A DNA stretch of 64,000 nt from Basidiobolus meristosporus CBS 931.73 (taxonomy: Eukaryota > Basidiobolomycota > Basidiobolomycetes > Basidiobolales > Basidiobolaceae). Under the pieces are notes generated by a model. That model ran no database searches, was not told the origin of the DNA, and saw only the letters and a list, made by a program, of their open reading frames with translations. Position 1 is the first letter of the stretch, and each line of letters begins with the position of its first letter. Below are positions 13,192-24,501 of this stretch, in pieces. The stretch is taken from the NCBI GenBank assembly GCA_002104905.1, contig MCFE01000002.1:124001-188000 (forward strand), given 5' to 3'. Both the position numbers and the translations under genes were made by a program.

Positions 13192-14202
13192 CTACATGTC
13201 TTGCTCGCATAAAACAAAGTTTCTAGAGTGGTGGAATAAGTATCCTAGCTTTCATTCTCTTCAAGGGGTATGGAACTTACTTGACCAAGAGCGCCTCCAC
13301 CGCCTCTTCGTCGAACCGATCTCCAAGCTCCTCGGTAACTCTGATGAGGTTGGCGATGAGCTCGCCGTTCTTGTATGCTAATATTGCTGGAAGTGCAATG
13401 GGGTCAAAGTCCGGATCTGCTTCGACCGAAGGGATCTTGAGGAATTTGGCGTGTACATATCTGGTAGCTATCCGATCAAGGCAATCATTCATACGTTTGC
13501 ACTCTAGATACCGCTGTTTGGATGCTCGTAAATCACGTTCTGTTTGACGTGTGTGGATGCGTACGAATAAGACTTACATGGTCGTAAAGGTGAATGACAA
13601 CTGGAATATTGGTGGTTTCAGAGTCGATGGCTTCGATATATTGGTCAGAATTGATTCTTTGAACCGTGCCAAAACGAGGTTTGGAGCTATGCAGCCGAAC
13701 TGATTAGCAAGTTTCTTCGACGACGCTTGAGATGTTGGATGCGGAGTGTCTGCAACGTACCTTCTTGAGTGGATCTGACGGATGCGTGATTCACGGTATT
13801 GCTGAAAGAATTCGTCATCCGAGTCTATGTCAGATTCTTCTTGATTGTTTTGCTCTGGTGCTTGTGAGGAGGCCCAGTTGAGTTTCTTCATAAATTCAAC
13901 CATCTTTCGTTCCTCTTTCTCCCCTTCCAGTCTTTTGTGTTGCCGATAATCCGCCATCACACCCTTGGGTCCCGTTTGGGGGCCGTTATGCATTGCCTGC
14001 ATCAGCTTACCAGGGGCATCATCCTATAGACGTCATCAATACAGAACGGGTTAGCGAAGGAGCTCACTTTTCCACCCACAGAAATGCATACTTCTGCTTG
14101 GTTGAATTCCGACTCGCTAATATCGCTATCGTCAGTACGTACAGGCTCTGGATCATCTTGGATGCCGCTATCGAAAACAATACGATCTAACCCTTCAGCC
14201 AT
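13192..14202 (-). CDS. Phosducin-like protein (thioredoxin-fold co-chaperone)
   Basis: Phosducin-like proteins help fold G-beta subunits or other CCT substrates. Exons on the minus strand: 14202-14092, 14023-13761, 13686-13578, 13501-13281 and probably 13222-13192, giving 244 residues. The start has acidic DDPEPVRTDDSD. The family motif MHNGPQTGPKGVMADYR follows, then an acidic SDIDSDDEFFQQYRESRIRQI. The thioredoxin-like domain has RFGTVQRINSDQYIEAID, PVVIHLYDHCKRMNDCL, AKFLKI and LPAILAYKNGELI. The last exon is uncertain: without it the frame stops at TAA 13277 (235 residues). However, that TAA sits inside a perfect GTAAGT donor, and a 58-nt intron to 13222 gives a plausible VKNFVL ending. 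Confidence 0.88.
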
Positions 14203-15367
14203 TATGTGTGTTCAACCTTGGGAAGTATTATGCTATCTGGGCTATGTAGTAATGGCTTTGGTGGGGGTGGGGGGTGTTATGAAAGTACAATGACGATTTT
14301 CGATGAAAGTGCTGGGCAGTCTCCCATTTTCTGTGGCACCTATAGAAATCAACCATGATCGGTGTGAAATTGCTGCGATACAAGATCTCTATAGTGTCCC
14401 TATTGGCTTCATCTGTTAGAGAATGGGATTTTCAAATTCAGATTACTGATTATTGGACCAACACTTGGTCACGCCTCTTCACTTAATTCAAGATGCACGC
14501 TCTGGTCCACAATCGAGATTACTGAACTGGTGTTGCCACACTATTTGGCTCTCTATTTGGAGAACTAGCACTATGTTGTTCAGTAGGATTGCTGTTTTAA
14601 AGCCCCTGTACTTCATAACTCTAACATACATTTATATTCACTTATTTTATACTTGATAAATGTGCTACCATCTCCACTGGGCAGTTTTTAATAAAGTTGA
14701 TATGTTAATGCATAAAAAGGTGATGGCATCATATCTACATTTTGTATACTTTGGCATTTAATACTGCACACTGATATTCCACCTACTGTGATTTGTAAGT
14801 AACTCAGAGAAGTGACAACCAAGCAACACTAAAACACTTTGTAGAAAACAGGCCAGATCACTATTACTGTAGGTTGTGTTGCAATGTTACAAAAATGCAA
14901 TTGGCATGCAGATTGCCTACATGTTACCTCTAACAAAGCATGTTATGAGAGCAAAAAGTAATTCTTTGAGTATCAAAAGGGTGAACAAGTAGCATTTAAT
15001 GAGCATTTCACCTTTACAAGTACATATACTACTCAAGTTAGTCACTTTGATCACTATATAAAGCTAGTTCCTAAGATATTGAGAGTTTTAATTTTAGAGA
15101 AATTTGGAATCAGCTGATATTATAATGGTATTCTGCAGACTTCTCTTAATTTTATCTTAGGAGTAACAAGAGGATGTAAAGCTTTGTGCCTCAATGTGTA
15201 GCTAGCTATAGACCTACATTGCCTTTTAGGTACTATATGGTACTACATGGCATCCATGGCTTGATGTGGTACTATTTTTTGGAATACATTTAGTATTATT
15301 GACTGCAAATTTTTTAATATAGTTAATTGCAAACATCACAAACAACTAGTAAAGAAGGACTTCTTTA
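14203..15367. repeat. Transition into transposon DNA, no gene
   Basis: CpG becomes scarce from about 14,400. The stretch near 15090-15165 (GAGAAATTTGGAATCAGCTG and on) is similar to 31350-31440, so it belongs to a dispersed repeat, but I cannot assign it to an element. No coding sequence was recognised. Confidence 0.45.
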
Positions 15368-15545
15368 TGTTGTAAGCTTTGTAATTAAACCTAAATAGTT
15401 ACTAAATGTAGTCATTTATATCATCACCTCTAAATTGTAGAGAATTCTGACCAAATTCCTTTTTAGAATTTACCTGAAATATTTTCACTAAAACATCAGG
15501 TACCCAGTTCACCAGATTTCTGAAAAGTGGTCCCAAGAGACCCAT
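15368..15545 (+). repeat. Diverged copia LTR relic
   Basis: Starts TGTTGTAAGCTTTGTAA and keeps the order CCTAAATA, GAATTCTGACCAAATTCC, ATATTTTCACTAAAA and CATCAGGTACCCAG seen in the better LTR at 16020. The end is not clear. The stretch up to 16019 carries TATAAAAAA and CAATTCTG, and may be the rest of this or another old LTR. Confidence 0.55.
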
Positions 15546-16019
15546 GCTTCATATACAGTGTTGTGCATCAACATTTAAGACCTAGCCAATTTTACTCTGT
15601 TAAGACATCTAGTACCCCGACTGATTTTCCTTAACTCAAATATAACTAATCCCAGTTATGGTTTATTTTATCCCATCTCAGAATCCATCTTGAGCTTCAC
15701 ACCTGATCAATTCTCATGTGGTCATTACATCATCAACTGATCTGCCAAGCCTTTTCAAGTGGTTAGTCATCTGAGATCTATCCAAGCACTTGACAGTTGC
15801 CAAGACATCAGCTGATTGATTATGCAATTTCCATTTATCTTATGCACCTATCAGCACCCAAGTTGATGTCAATTACTCCAGTCTCTTGGTGCTAACTAAC
15901 TCCACCTGATCAGGGAAGTATAAAAAAGTTTACTGAACCTTTTGACATTGTATATGTCTCAACAAAATTACAATTGTTTCTCAGCAAGATTAAGAATTCA
16001 ACAATTCTGTTCAAGCTTC

Positions 16020-16367
16020 TGTTGTAAAAACTTGTAAATCCACCTAAATATTCACCTCACTTGGTCACTCAGATCATTACCTACAGATCTCAGAGAATAC
16101 TGACCAAACTCCTTGTTGGGATTTACTTAGAATATTTTCACCATAATATTAGGTACTCAGAACATGAAAATTCTGAAAGTTGTCCAAACAGTCCCAAACT
16201 TTGCACACATACTCTTGTGACTTTCCTACATATACTCTATGTACTTGTCATAACAAGACTATGTAAAAGTATAAATACTACTTTTGCAATCAATAGGTCA
16301 TTGAGTAGAACCACATAATTTACTTGTTCTTCCAATAACTTCCAATATCTCCAAGCCTCTTACAACA
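16020..16367 (+). repeat. Copia-type LTR (348 bp)
   Basis: Begins TGTTGTAAAA and ends CTTACAACA, so it has TG..CA borders with short inverted ends. It aligns along its full length with the LTR at 55685-56032, which is also 348 bp. It carries TAAAAGTATAAATA near two-thirds of its length. It is followed by gag leader sequence, so it is a 5' LTR. Confidence 0.8.
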
Positions 16368-16744
16368 GGTTAGGAGTCCCAGGCTGTCACTCTCTGCAAG
16401 ATCTACTACTACTATTACCAGAATTTTTGCCTCTACTGAAAAGTTGCATGGATCAAATACCAAGTGTAGAAGGTGAAGATGAAGATGTTGCTACCAGAAC
16501 AAGGCCTTTGGGATATTGTCATGGGAGAAGAATGTCCTCCTAACAATGTGGGAGAGGAATACTTAAAGTATCAGAAGAATGAACAAAGTGCCTTTAACTG
16601 CACTTGCCTTAATGTTAAGGACAAGTTGCTAATTCAATGCTGAACAGAAAAAATGGCAAAGAATGCATGGAAGACATCAGGAGACACATACGAGTCATGT
16701 TCAAGTGCTCAGAAAATGTATCTTAAAAGAGAATTCTTTCCTAG
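16368..16744 (+). pseudogene. Copia gag fragment, first copy (broken)
   Basis: Repeats the leader and first part of the gag gene that follows at 16757: GTCACTCTCTGCAAGATCTAC, then a start resembling EKLHGSN. It has stop codons and frame changes, and ends near 16740 where the end of an LTR (CTTACAACA) recurs. The result is a tandem arrangement of two partial 5' ends. Confidence 0.65.
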
Positions 16745-16756
16745 ACTCTTACAACA

Positions 16757-17893
16757 GGTTATGAGCTCCAGCTGTCACTCTCTACAATATCTACTAATGC
16801 TATTACTATAACTTTTCCCTCCACTGAAAAGTTGGATGGATCCAACTACCAACTGTGGAAGGTGAAGATCAAGATGCTGCTACCAGAAAGAGGCCTTTGG
16901 GATAGTGTCATGGGAGAGAAATTCCCTCCTAAAAGTGTGGGAGAGGAAGCCTTAAAGTACCAGAATAAAGAACAAAGTGCCTTTAACTGCAATTGCCTTC
17001 ATATCAAAGACAAATCACTAATTCAATGGTCAAGAGCAAAACTGCAAAGAATGCCTGGAAGGCATTGGAAGACACCTACCAGTCATGCTCAGCTGCTGAA
17101 AAAATGTATCTGAGACAAAAATTACTTACTACAAAGATGCTGCCAGCCAAAGAAATGAAAAATCTAATCAAAAGTACTACCCTGCTTGTGCATGCAATGG
17201 AATCTATGCACATACTAGCTGCTGATGAGGATGTGATAGTTACCATCCTGAATAGCCTGACAGACAAGTCTTGGGGTTTCCTATTGGCTCTAGATTCCAG
17301 AACTGAAGATTTGACCTTGAATTAAGCACATAGAAGGCTGCTGGATGAAGAATTAAGAAAGTCAAGTGCCAATAAGAAAGAAGAAGAAAACCCTCTAATA
17401 AGCAATGCTAACCAACAAAGGAGGTATCCAAGACCCTTTAAAGGCAAAAGCAATCTGTTGTGCAACTACTGCAAAAGGAAAGGACACAAATCAAATTAGT
17501 GCCTCAAAAAGAGAGATAGCCAGCTGAAAAAGCCTGAATATGTAAATGCTGCAGCAACTAATGATAGAATATTCATATCTGCACCAAATATGACCAAAAA
17601 CAAGGATTTTTAGACATAGCATATTGACTCTAGAGCATCCCAACACTTCACACACAAAGAGTACTATTTACCCAATACCAAGAAATTCTAATCAAGAAGG
17701 TTTCATGGGTGATGACAGAACACTTGATGCAGTTAGAGAAGATATTATCCAAGTAAACCTTAGAAGTAGTGAAGAAAGCTACACACCTACCTTCAAAGAG
17801 GTACTCTATGTTCTAGAAATAGCCAAGAACCTACTATCTGTAAGCTGTTGTAAGAGTCTTAGAGATATCAGAAGTGATTGGGAGAACAAGTTG
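16757..17893 (+). pseudogene. Copia gag-protease remnant
   Basis: Reading starts in EKLDGSNYQLWKVKIKMLL and continues through GLWDSVMGEKFPP, NAWKALEDTYQSCSAAEK, LRQKLLTTKM and LTDKSWGFL, the UBN2-type gag of Ty1/copia. A CCHC knuckle (CNYCKRKGHKSN-stop-C) holds a stop codon. The protease site reads IDSRASQH instead of the expected DSGA. EVLYVLEIAKNLLSV is the conserved stretch after the protease. The frame is broken near 17040, 17325, 17500 and 17614. The element is cut at 17893 by the end of a Tnp2-like transposon; integrase and reverse transcriptase are absent here. Confidence 0.75.
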
Positions 17894-19739
17894 CCCTATG
17901 AAAAATAACTTGATCCCTCAGGTAGATCCAATCCAGATCAGCCATCATAATCCCATCAGGAGACTGTAATAGTACCAGCAGCTTGGAGTTAATTACCCTC
18001 TACATGATTTTATGACAGGATCATAACAGCAATTGGCCAATTTTATAGCCAAATATAGTAAAAACATTACAGTACTTAGGTAGTGTTTTGCTGGGGGTGA
18101 TATGGCATTGTTGTAGTCTTGGTGCACTCTACAACTATTTGAGTGGATCTAACCAGCTAGTATGACCAATTACCTTATATGGCAAAAAACTTGATGGTGT
18201 TTTGACAGCCTCATTGCAAGCCTCTAATGGAGTTATTATGGCATTGAAGTGGCCTACAGCTAGATCTGTATAATGCTACTGTACTAATTTACCAAATGGT
18301 ATTTCCTTTGTCTACCTCCCCTTATGCAATTCATATATTCCACCATAGAATCACCCCTTTTTATTTGCTTACCCACTACTACCTTGGGTAATCCACATAT
18401 AGTTCAAATTAAGATAAACTATGATCTCCTGTTTACTAACCTCTACATATGTGCACACCTGCCACACTTTGCATACTTCTATCACCTCAACTTTATGGCT
18501 TTTTAGTGTGATACTTGCAGAGTAGCCATATACCTTGTATTGCTAGCAACATATACGTCTTGAAAACATATGCTTGGTTGCCACTACTTCTGCCATGAAT
18601 ACCACCTGATTATCCACAAAGAATATTGTAGTATTTAGCCAATATATTCCTTATCCCTGCTGGATTCTAGTCCCCCTTGCAGGTATGCTTTGGCTCTTGT
18701 TTATGTGAATTCCATATTGAATGGTGTGGAAATTGGCTTGTGACCAAGAGAAACCCAGCACACTTTGGCAGAGTTTGCTTAATAAAAATTATTTGCTTGT
18801 TGTACCCTAACCAACTTTACATTACTTAACTGATTACCCACACATTGGGGCTACTTAGCTTTGTAATTCCATAGGCATAGGTGTCTCCATGTGCACATCT
18901 GTCCGCATAATTTTCCAACTCTTCCTGGCTGTTCTCCACATGCCAATTCATCACATACATGACAGACTTGAAGGTGATATTCTTGATGAGATTGGGATAT
19001 GGTAGTAGTTGCAACTTTATTTATCTTCATATCTCCCCACACATCCACTCTATAGAAAACTCCCAAAAGGTGGAGCAAGGCTCAATATTCTCCACACCAA
19101 GCAAGATGGAGTAGGGAATGGATACAGTAGTGGCAGAGATCTATGCATTCAGCTGCATGTTTGTAGTATAGCCACTTAAATCCCATCACAAACTCCATGC
19201 ACAAAAGCTGTAGATGTGTCAAGTTGGCATTAGTGATCCACTTCTGGATAAATATTCCTACAATTCCCACATATGACTCCCAATGCATCCAGTGAACTCT
19301 TGGAAGAAATGGCATCAGAAGGCCACTTGAATAAGTACATATCCAGCTCATCCAGTACTTGCACCTGTATAGTTTCATATGCATACAAATGTTGATTGGA
19401 GCCTGTGAGAAGTACTTAAGGTAGCAGATACTCTGTACTATCTTGCCAATTCTTTAAATTTTGCCAGTACCTTGAAGGGCTCATTCAGCTTGATATGCCT
19501 AACTTACAATATGGCCGTCAATATAGGTATATTGTTGAATAGCAAATGCATTGCTCCCAGTGGAAAGCTTTTGCTCCAACAGATACCCTTTATATTCCAT
19601 ATCTCTGGTTTCAGATTAATTCCATACTTTAGCCAATGGCTTATAGCTTGCCAGCTTTGCTGTAATTGCATGCTGACTTCTGTATGTTCTCTTTGCAGGA
19701 AAATGATGTTTGTAGTGTTAGTATTTGGGTAATAATAGT
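17894..19739 (-). pseudogene. Tnp2-like transposase, C-terminal part, with left element end
   Basis: The element end CCCTATGAAAAATAACTT is at 17894. The transposase runs on the minus strand from about 19739 to 18700. Recognisable pieces are EFVMGFKWLYYKHAAE, CHYCIHSLLHLAWC, and an HLLGVFYRVDVWGDMKINK region equivalent to the conserved GP..F..E..GDIGRQ block. Frames are broken several times. The stretch 17915-18700 is the 3' part of the element and matches 45630-46370. The right part is cut by another element end at 19740. Confidence 0.65.
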
Positions 19740-21345
19740 CCCTAGGAAAAGTTATTGTAATGATCCCATCAAAAGGCCATCACAAAGTTAAAGTCCTGTG
19801 ATTAAGAGGTACTGATCCTGTTAAGACACTGTCCAGAGACCTTTGAAAAATAATTTCACCCCAGATTTCACAAAAAACTTAGTCAAAATTTTTCATCACA
19901 ATGATGTATAAGTGGCTTTTGATCAGTTCCCTGCCAATTTGCTCACTTTCTGATCCTAGACACTCTATCACCTCCTACATTTGTGTGCATTGATTGGCTA
20001 TTGCCTCCTTTTCACACTCCTTACTTCCTAATTCAACCATTTCTCTTACTTTTCATGCGTACAAATTGATTTATTTCCATTGTATTGACATAGTTAAGTC
20101 CCTATACCCTGCATTAACATTAAGCCCAATCTACACTCAACAGGTAACTCCATTAAAATGCACAACTTAATAAGTATTTCTGCTATAATGCTCCAGTTCC
20201 ACAACTTTGGTGGGAGCCCAACAGCTTTATGCCACTGTTCATTCATTGGTGCCCACGCATCCTGGTCTTCAGCCAGCAATGCAAGGTCTAGCACCTCATC
20301 TGCCAGTCTTTGCAATATATCCTTGCAATATTCAAGTGCATTTTCTTGAGCACTGCTCTTGAAGAAGTGCAGCAACCTCTTGGTGTGCCTATTGATTTTC
20401 CAAAGTTCCACTGAAGGCATTGTGATAGTCTTTTGAGCTCTTGATGTTGCAGCCTTCTCTGTCAGTGGGATCTCCACTCTGTCAACAATGGTGGATGTGG
20501 AGGCTGTGGTAGACAAATTGCATTTTTCTGCAAACTAAATTACCTTTCTGAAGTGTAGCTCAACTGGCTGTGCTTCCAACTCTTATGAAAACAGATGTTT
20601 TATTGTTGGTAATTCTTCTTGGCTATGATGGGATTCAGTCTGTTCCTGGCTTGTGGTGTTAATTGGCATGAACTGCAGTTTCTTTTGCATACCTCCCTGT
20701 CTCAGGCTTGGGTAGACATTTTTCCCTTTACCTTTTCTTTTATCACTGCCAAGTCTTTCAGTGATGCTTTGTCTGAGTGCTTCTTGTAATCAACTTCATT
20801 TTCTCCTTGCTAAATTCTGCTCTGATGCATCTGTTTTGGCCTGCTTGTCCCTTGCTGGCACTCTTCTGGGAACCTGATGTTTCTTTTTTGCTTGTTTTGA
20901 GCTCTCAACTGTAGTTGTGATGGGCACCTGCAAAAGCCACTGGTTTCATCACTGTCAGGTTCTTCACTGCTACTTTGACTAAGTGCTTCTTGAGTGGTAC
21001 TAAGCTTTTTCCTTGATAAATGTTGCACTGGTGCATCTGTGTCAGCCTGCTTGTCCCTAATTGGGACTCTTCCAGCTACCTGACATCTCTTTGATGCTTG
21101 TCTGGAGCTTTTGGCCCCGCTTGTAACAGGCTGTTGAGGATGCTGCTAGTTTTTAGCCATGACACCCTTGTTCTTCTGCCTTTGACAGTTTCTGCTATTC
21201 TTATACTACTTTCTTAGCATACCAATGCTGGCCCAAAATGTGCTTGCCAGTTTGAATCCAGGATACTGCTCATGGAACAAGTCAAGTGCATTCTGCTTGG
21301 CCTTGAGTTCTGGATTATCCCATAGTGTGCCAGCCCTAAGGTGAC
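19740..21345 (-). pseudogene. Partner (coiled-coil) gene of Tnp2-like element, 3' part
   Basis: Begins at an element end (CCCTAGGAAAAGTTATTG, 19740) followed by TGATCCCATC. The minus strand carries the C-terminal part of the partner protein: VDRVEIPLTEKA, KRLLHFFKSSAQENALEYCK, QRLADEVLDLALLAEDQDAW and PPKLWNWS. Upstream lies a Lys/Ser/Gln-rich middle (21028-20810 and on). It is colinear with 60353-62749. It is interrupted at about 21345, so the N-terminal half is missing. Confidence 0.65.
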
Positions 21346-21533
21346 ATAGCTTTTTTTTGATTTAAACTATATGTGAAATACCCAAGGTAGTAGAGGGTAA
21401 GCAAATAAAGAAGGGTGATTCTACAGTGCAATATATTAATTGCACAAGGGGAGGTAGAAAAAGGAAGTACTATTTGGTAAATTGGTATGGTAGCATTATA
21501 CAAAACCAACTGTAGGCCACCATACTGCCAATA
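21346..21533 (+). repeat. Tnp2-like element fragment, 3' region
   Basis: Plus-orientation copy of the transposase 3' region. GGTAGCATTATACAAAACC and CATACTGCCAATA recur at 30283-30330, and inverted near 45930-46000 and 18260-18330. It is cut by the Harbinger-like element at 21534. The related copy at 30283 reads through this point, so it represents the empty site. Confidence 0.6.
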
Positions 21534-21688
21534 GACTTGTTCCATTGGATAGTGCCACATAGTGCCAGATCTATCTGGCACTATTGGGCACTATAATTTC
21601 TACCATCATGCCAGTGGTAGGATATAGTTACTGGTAGTTTTACTCATTCTTACTAATATTGCTCAGAGTTGTGCTTTCCTTGCTTTAT

Positions 21689-22573
21689 TTACTCTTCATA
21701 ATGCTCTAGGCACATTACTCTTAGTGGATGTCTTCTTGTATGAATATACTGTGCATTGGTAAGTATCTTAACTATTTTACCTATTTGGCTGTTTTCTCCT
21801 ATATATGACTTTCCTCTGTATTTACCTGCCAATATGCTGAATCTCTTCAGATATCCAAATGTATGCTCTACCCTCACTCTAAAATGATTGAATATTTCAC
21901 TCTAGAGCTTCTGCTTCCTGCTAAGCACACCATTCCTTGGCTTCCTATAAGCTGTAATACATCCTAATCTCTGACAATCCTCTCCTATATAAGCTAAGTC
22001 TGCCATACATTTCTCCCCTCTACTGAATACTGGATGATTCTCTACCCAGAGTGCTTTGTCATGCCTACTTTGTGTGAATGGCCCACTAAACCAGATGATG
22101 TTACCCTCAATGTCAGACAGTGCTTGAAACTTCACACAGTGTACCTTGTACTTGCCAGAATAAAAGTGCCTCTGCACTCTAGAAGGTCTGTTAGTCCTGA
22201 CTGGGAAGGTATCCAAAATACTCCTCATATGCAACCAGCTGCTGAACACTCTGGGATATGGAAGTCTATTGAAGCTACTGAACCTAGTACTCCAAACTTG
22301 CTCCAAGTCATTCATACACTCTGCAAGGTTGTTCTCCATTGCTGTCAGCTGGGAATGAAAGCTTCTAGGACTTTTGTTGCCATGTATAGTGGGATGAAAC
22401 CTTGTAGGGCAATGGTTCTTGTAATAGCAGAGAAGCTTAACAAGGGATCTCCTTGAGTAGATTGGGGTAGATGGACTACAGTTCTTGGTATAGATCTCCT
22501 CTAGTGTGTCAAAAGGAAATCCAGTGGTAGTGATGTGATTGATGAAAAAGACCATTCAGATGTGTAAGTCATA
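21689..22573 (-). pseudogene. Harbinger-like (DDE_Tnp_4) transposase, nonsense and frameshift
   Basis: Homologous over its length to the intact 294-residue transposase at 58756. Two faults are visible. The N-terminal codons MTYTSEWSF are out of frame with the rest because bases are lost near 22550. A TAG replaces the Tyr codon in QKLYNEIF (21900-21905), separating the part with ADLAYIGEDCQRLG from the final VRVEHTFGYLKRF that carries the catalytic Glu. Coding capacity is otherwise well kept, so the inactivation is fairly recent. Confidence 0.8.
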
Positions 22574-23018
22574 TTAAAATTGGTAAGGATTAGGCTGAGA
22601 TGATTTGATTTGGTGTGATCAGCGTTATTTATCTGATTTCCCATGCATTATAATCAAATCTCCATCAATTGCCATGTATGGCATCATTATGTTGCAAAAA
22701 TTATCCTCAAAAAATGACTGGGTATTTTTATTGATGTTTTACTCACAGGTCTATAATCAAATAGGAAATCTGCAATTGATGTGATTGGATCCGTGTCAAT
22801 GCAATCCATGATGCATCATGCATAATATATGGAAAATTCAACAATCACATTAGTTTTCATATATATTTCATATAAGACCAGGTTGATGCCAATACACCAC
22901 TGTATAAGTATCCAAATCCCTCACTATAATCACTATACCAAGTCTCAACTCATCTTTAGTTCAACCCAGACAAAACCCATCCCCCAGCTCACAAGCATGG
23001 TCAGGACCAGAACAGGCA

Positions 23019-23618
23019 ATGTCAGATCCATTTGAGTTCTTGCCAAATGATTTCAGTATGGCCTTAGTGTCTATGATGAGCATTCATACAGATATTTGGG
23101 CACTACTCATTAATCAAGCCAAACCAGATACCTTGGAGAGTCAACAGAGCTAGAAGAACCTGAGTAGAAAGCTGTGGCAGGAGTTCTACATCAAGATGCC
23201 AGCATATGTATGTAAAAAGATATATAACAAGACAAGTATTGAAATCAAGAATGAGCTGAGAGTGAGGGGATTTGATAAGAAAGCCACGTGGGAACAATTT
23301 TGTGCACAATCTGCTCAGTACGGGCTGGATGCGTCCATTTGTGCCTCAACTATGGGAACCAAAGAGATTTAGAATGAGTTTTTGCCTCAAATGACTAATG
23401 TATTACATGATATATTAGTAGAGCTAAGTGGCTTCCAAGAGCAATATACACAGGACTCATCCAGGCAACAGTTGCAAAGTATTAGACAGAGGGTAAGTGA
23501 ATACCTTGAGGAATCAGAAGGTGAGCTTCAAGAGCCAGAATACGGACCACAAGCAACATTGTCTAAATTGCACCAGGATGCCTTGCTGGATTTCTTACCA
23601 TCCCTAGCAACTTCAGCG
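23019..23618 (+). pseudogene. Harbinger-like element ORF1, truncated with two stops
   Basis: Divergent partner of the transposase. Starts MSDPFEFLPNDFSMALVSMM and continues SIHTDIWALLIN, LSRKLWQEFYIKMPAYVC, ELRVRGFDKKATWEQF, MTNVLHDILVELSGFQEQY and QSIRQRVSEYLEES. TAG codons at 23151 and 23370 stand where copy 2 has TGG and TCA. The last codons (LPSLATSA) are followed directly by LTR sequence. I do not recognise a domain. In known Harbinger elements the second protein is a Myb-like DNA-binding partner needed for nuclear import and end binding; this one has no clear Myb motif. Confidence 0.65.
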
Positions 23619-23619
23619 T

Positions 23620-24423
23620 TGTGGTGGTGTAGAGGTACTCCTGGGAGAAGCTACACAACTCAAGGTGTGTGAGGTGTCTGATGGGTGCAATAACCTCTGT
23701 GTCTAAACTGCTGGTGTCTTTGTCAATATGTCACTATGGTAAAAGCTCCTGCTTCTTTAGCTCCCTAGGTGCTCCAAGTGTCTCCAAAGGCCTCTGTGTG
23801 TCTTGTGCACTACCCTGAAAAGCTCCTTGATGGCAGGTCTTAGATGTACTGTTGAAGGCAGGTGCAGTGATCAACTGCTAATCAATAAGGTAGAAGTGTT
23901 ACTGATAGAAGGGATGATTTATTGATGAGGGATTGCTTTCCCTTAAATACTTTTCCTGATTGCCAAGTGATTACTAATGACAAGGTTCTAGAAGATTCTA
24001 GGTATCAGTGGAATTCTTGATGACATCACTATGAGCTAAAAATATGCTAAGAATGTCCTGGAAGGTTCTAAAAGGCACAGCACTCTCAACCAATCAGGAA
24101 TCAGTAGTCTGAAACCTGTGCAACATAGAAATACCATATATGGTATTGAAATGGTAGGGATGGTAACACAGACCTAGGTCATGTGTCACGGGTACTGACG
24201 CGGGTACTTGCCTTATATAGATACATCTACTGATCACAAAGCTAAATAACATCTGGGATAACTAATGCTAATAACTAATCAGGGTAAACATCATATGGGG
24301 ATAATACTGATAATATGGGCAAAAGAAGAATGGGATAATACTGATAAGATAAAATATGGATAAGTATATCATAATGACTATATGAATAAACTTGTCTGTG
24401 GGAGGTATGTTTACCCTACCACA
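23620..24423 (-). repeat. LTR 1 of gag-pro array (3' LTR, 804 bp)
   Basis: Runs TGTGGTGGTG to CCTACCACA on the plus strand. It interrupts ORF1 of the Harbinger-like copy 1. It carries one of the few CpG clusters in the nest (CACGGGTACTGACGCGGGTA, about 24187), which is kept in LTR 2 and mostly in LTR 3. Confidence 0.88.
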
Positions 24424-24435
24424 TCCACCCCCCAC
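24424..24435 (-). other. Polypurine tract
   Basis: Minus strand GTGGGGGGTGGA directly against the 3' LTR, where plus-strand DNA synthesis of an LTR element starts. The same tract follows LTR 2 at 27238. Confidence 0.7.
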
Positions 24436-24501
24436 TTGAGCTAAAAAGTTTCAGGGAACTTTTTAGCTAACCACTGTAAGTTTGGAGAACAAAGTGCTCT
24501 C

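Larger units (their letters stand above)
21534..23619. mobile_element. Harbinger-like transposon, copy 1 (interrupted)
   Basis: Left end GACTTGTTCCATTGGATAGTGCCACATAG, preceded by TA. Contains a transposase on the minus strand and the start of a second gene on the plus strand, head to head, as in the complete copy at 56396-59822. Cut at 23619 by the first LTR of the gag-pro array; its right end is not found in the window. Confidence 0.8.

Noticed and set aside
22034-22456. 140-codon plus-strand frame opposite the Harbinger-like transposase
   Set aside because: Antisense shadow; the same shadow appears opposite copy 2 at 59023-59295.
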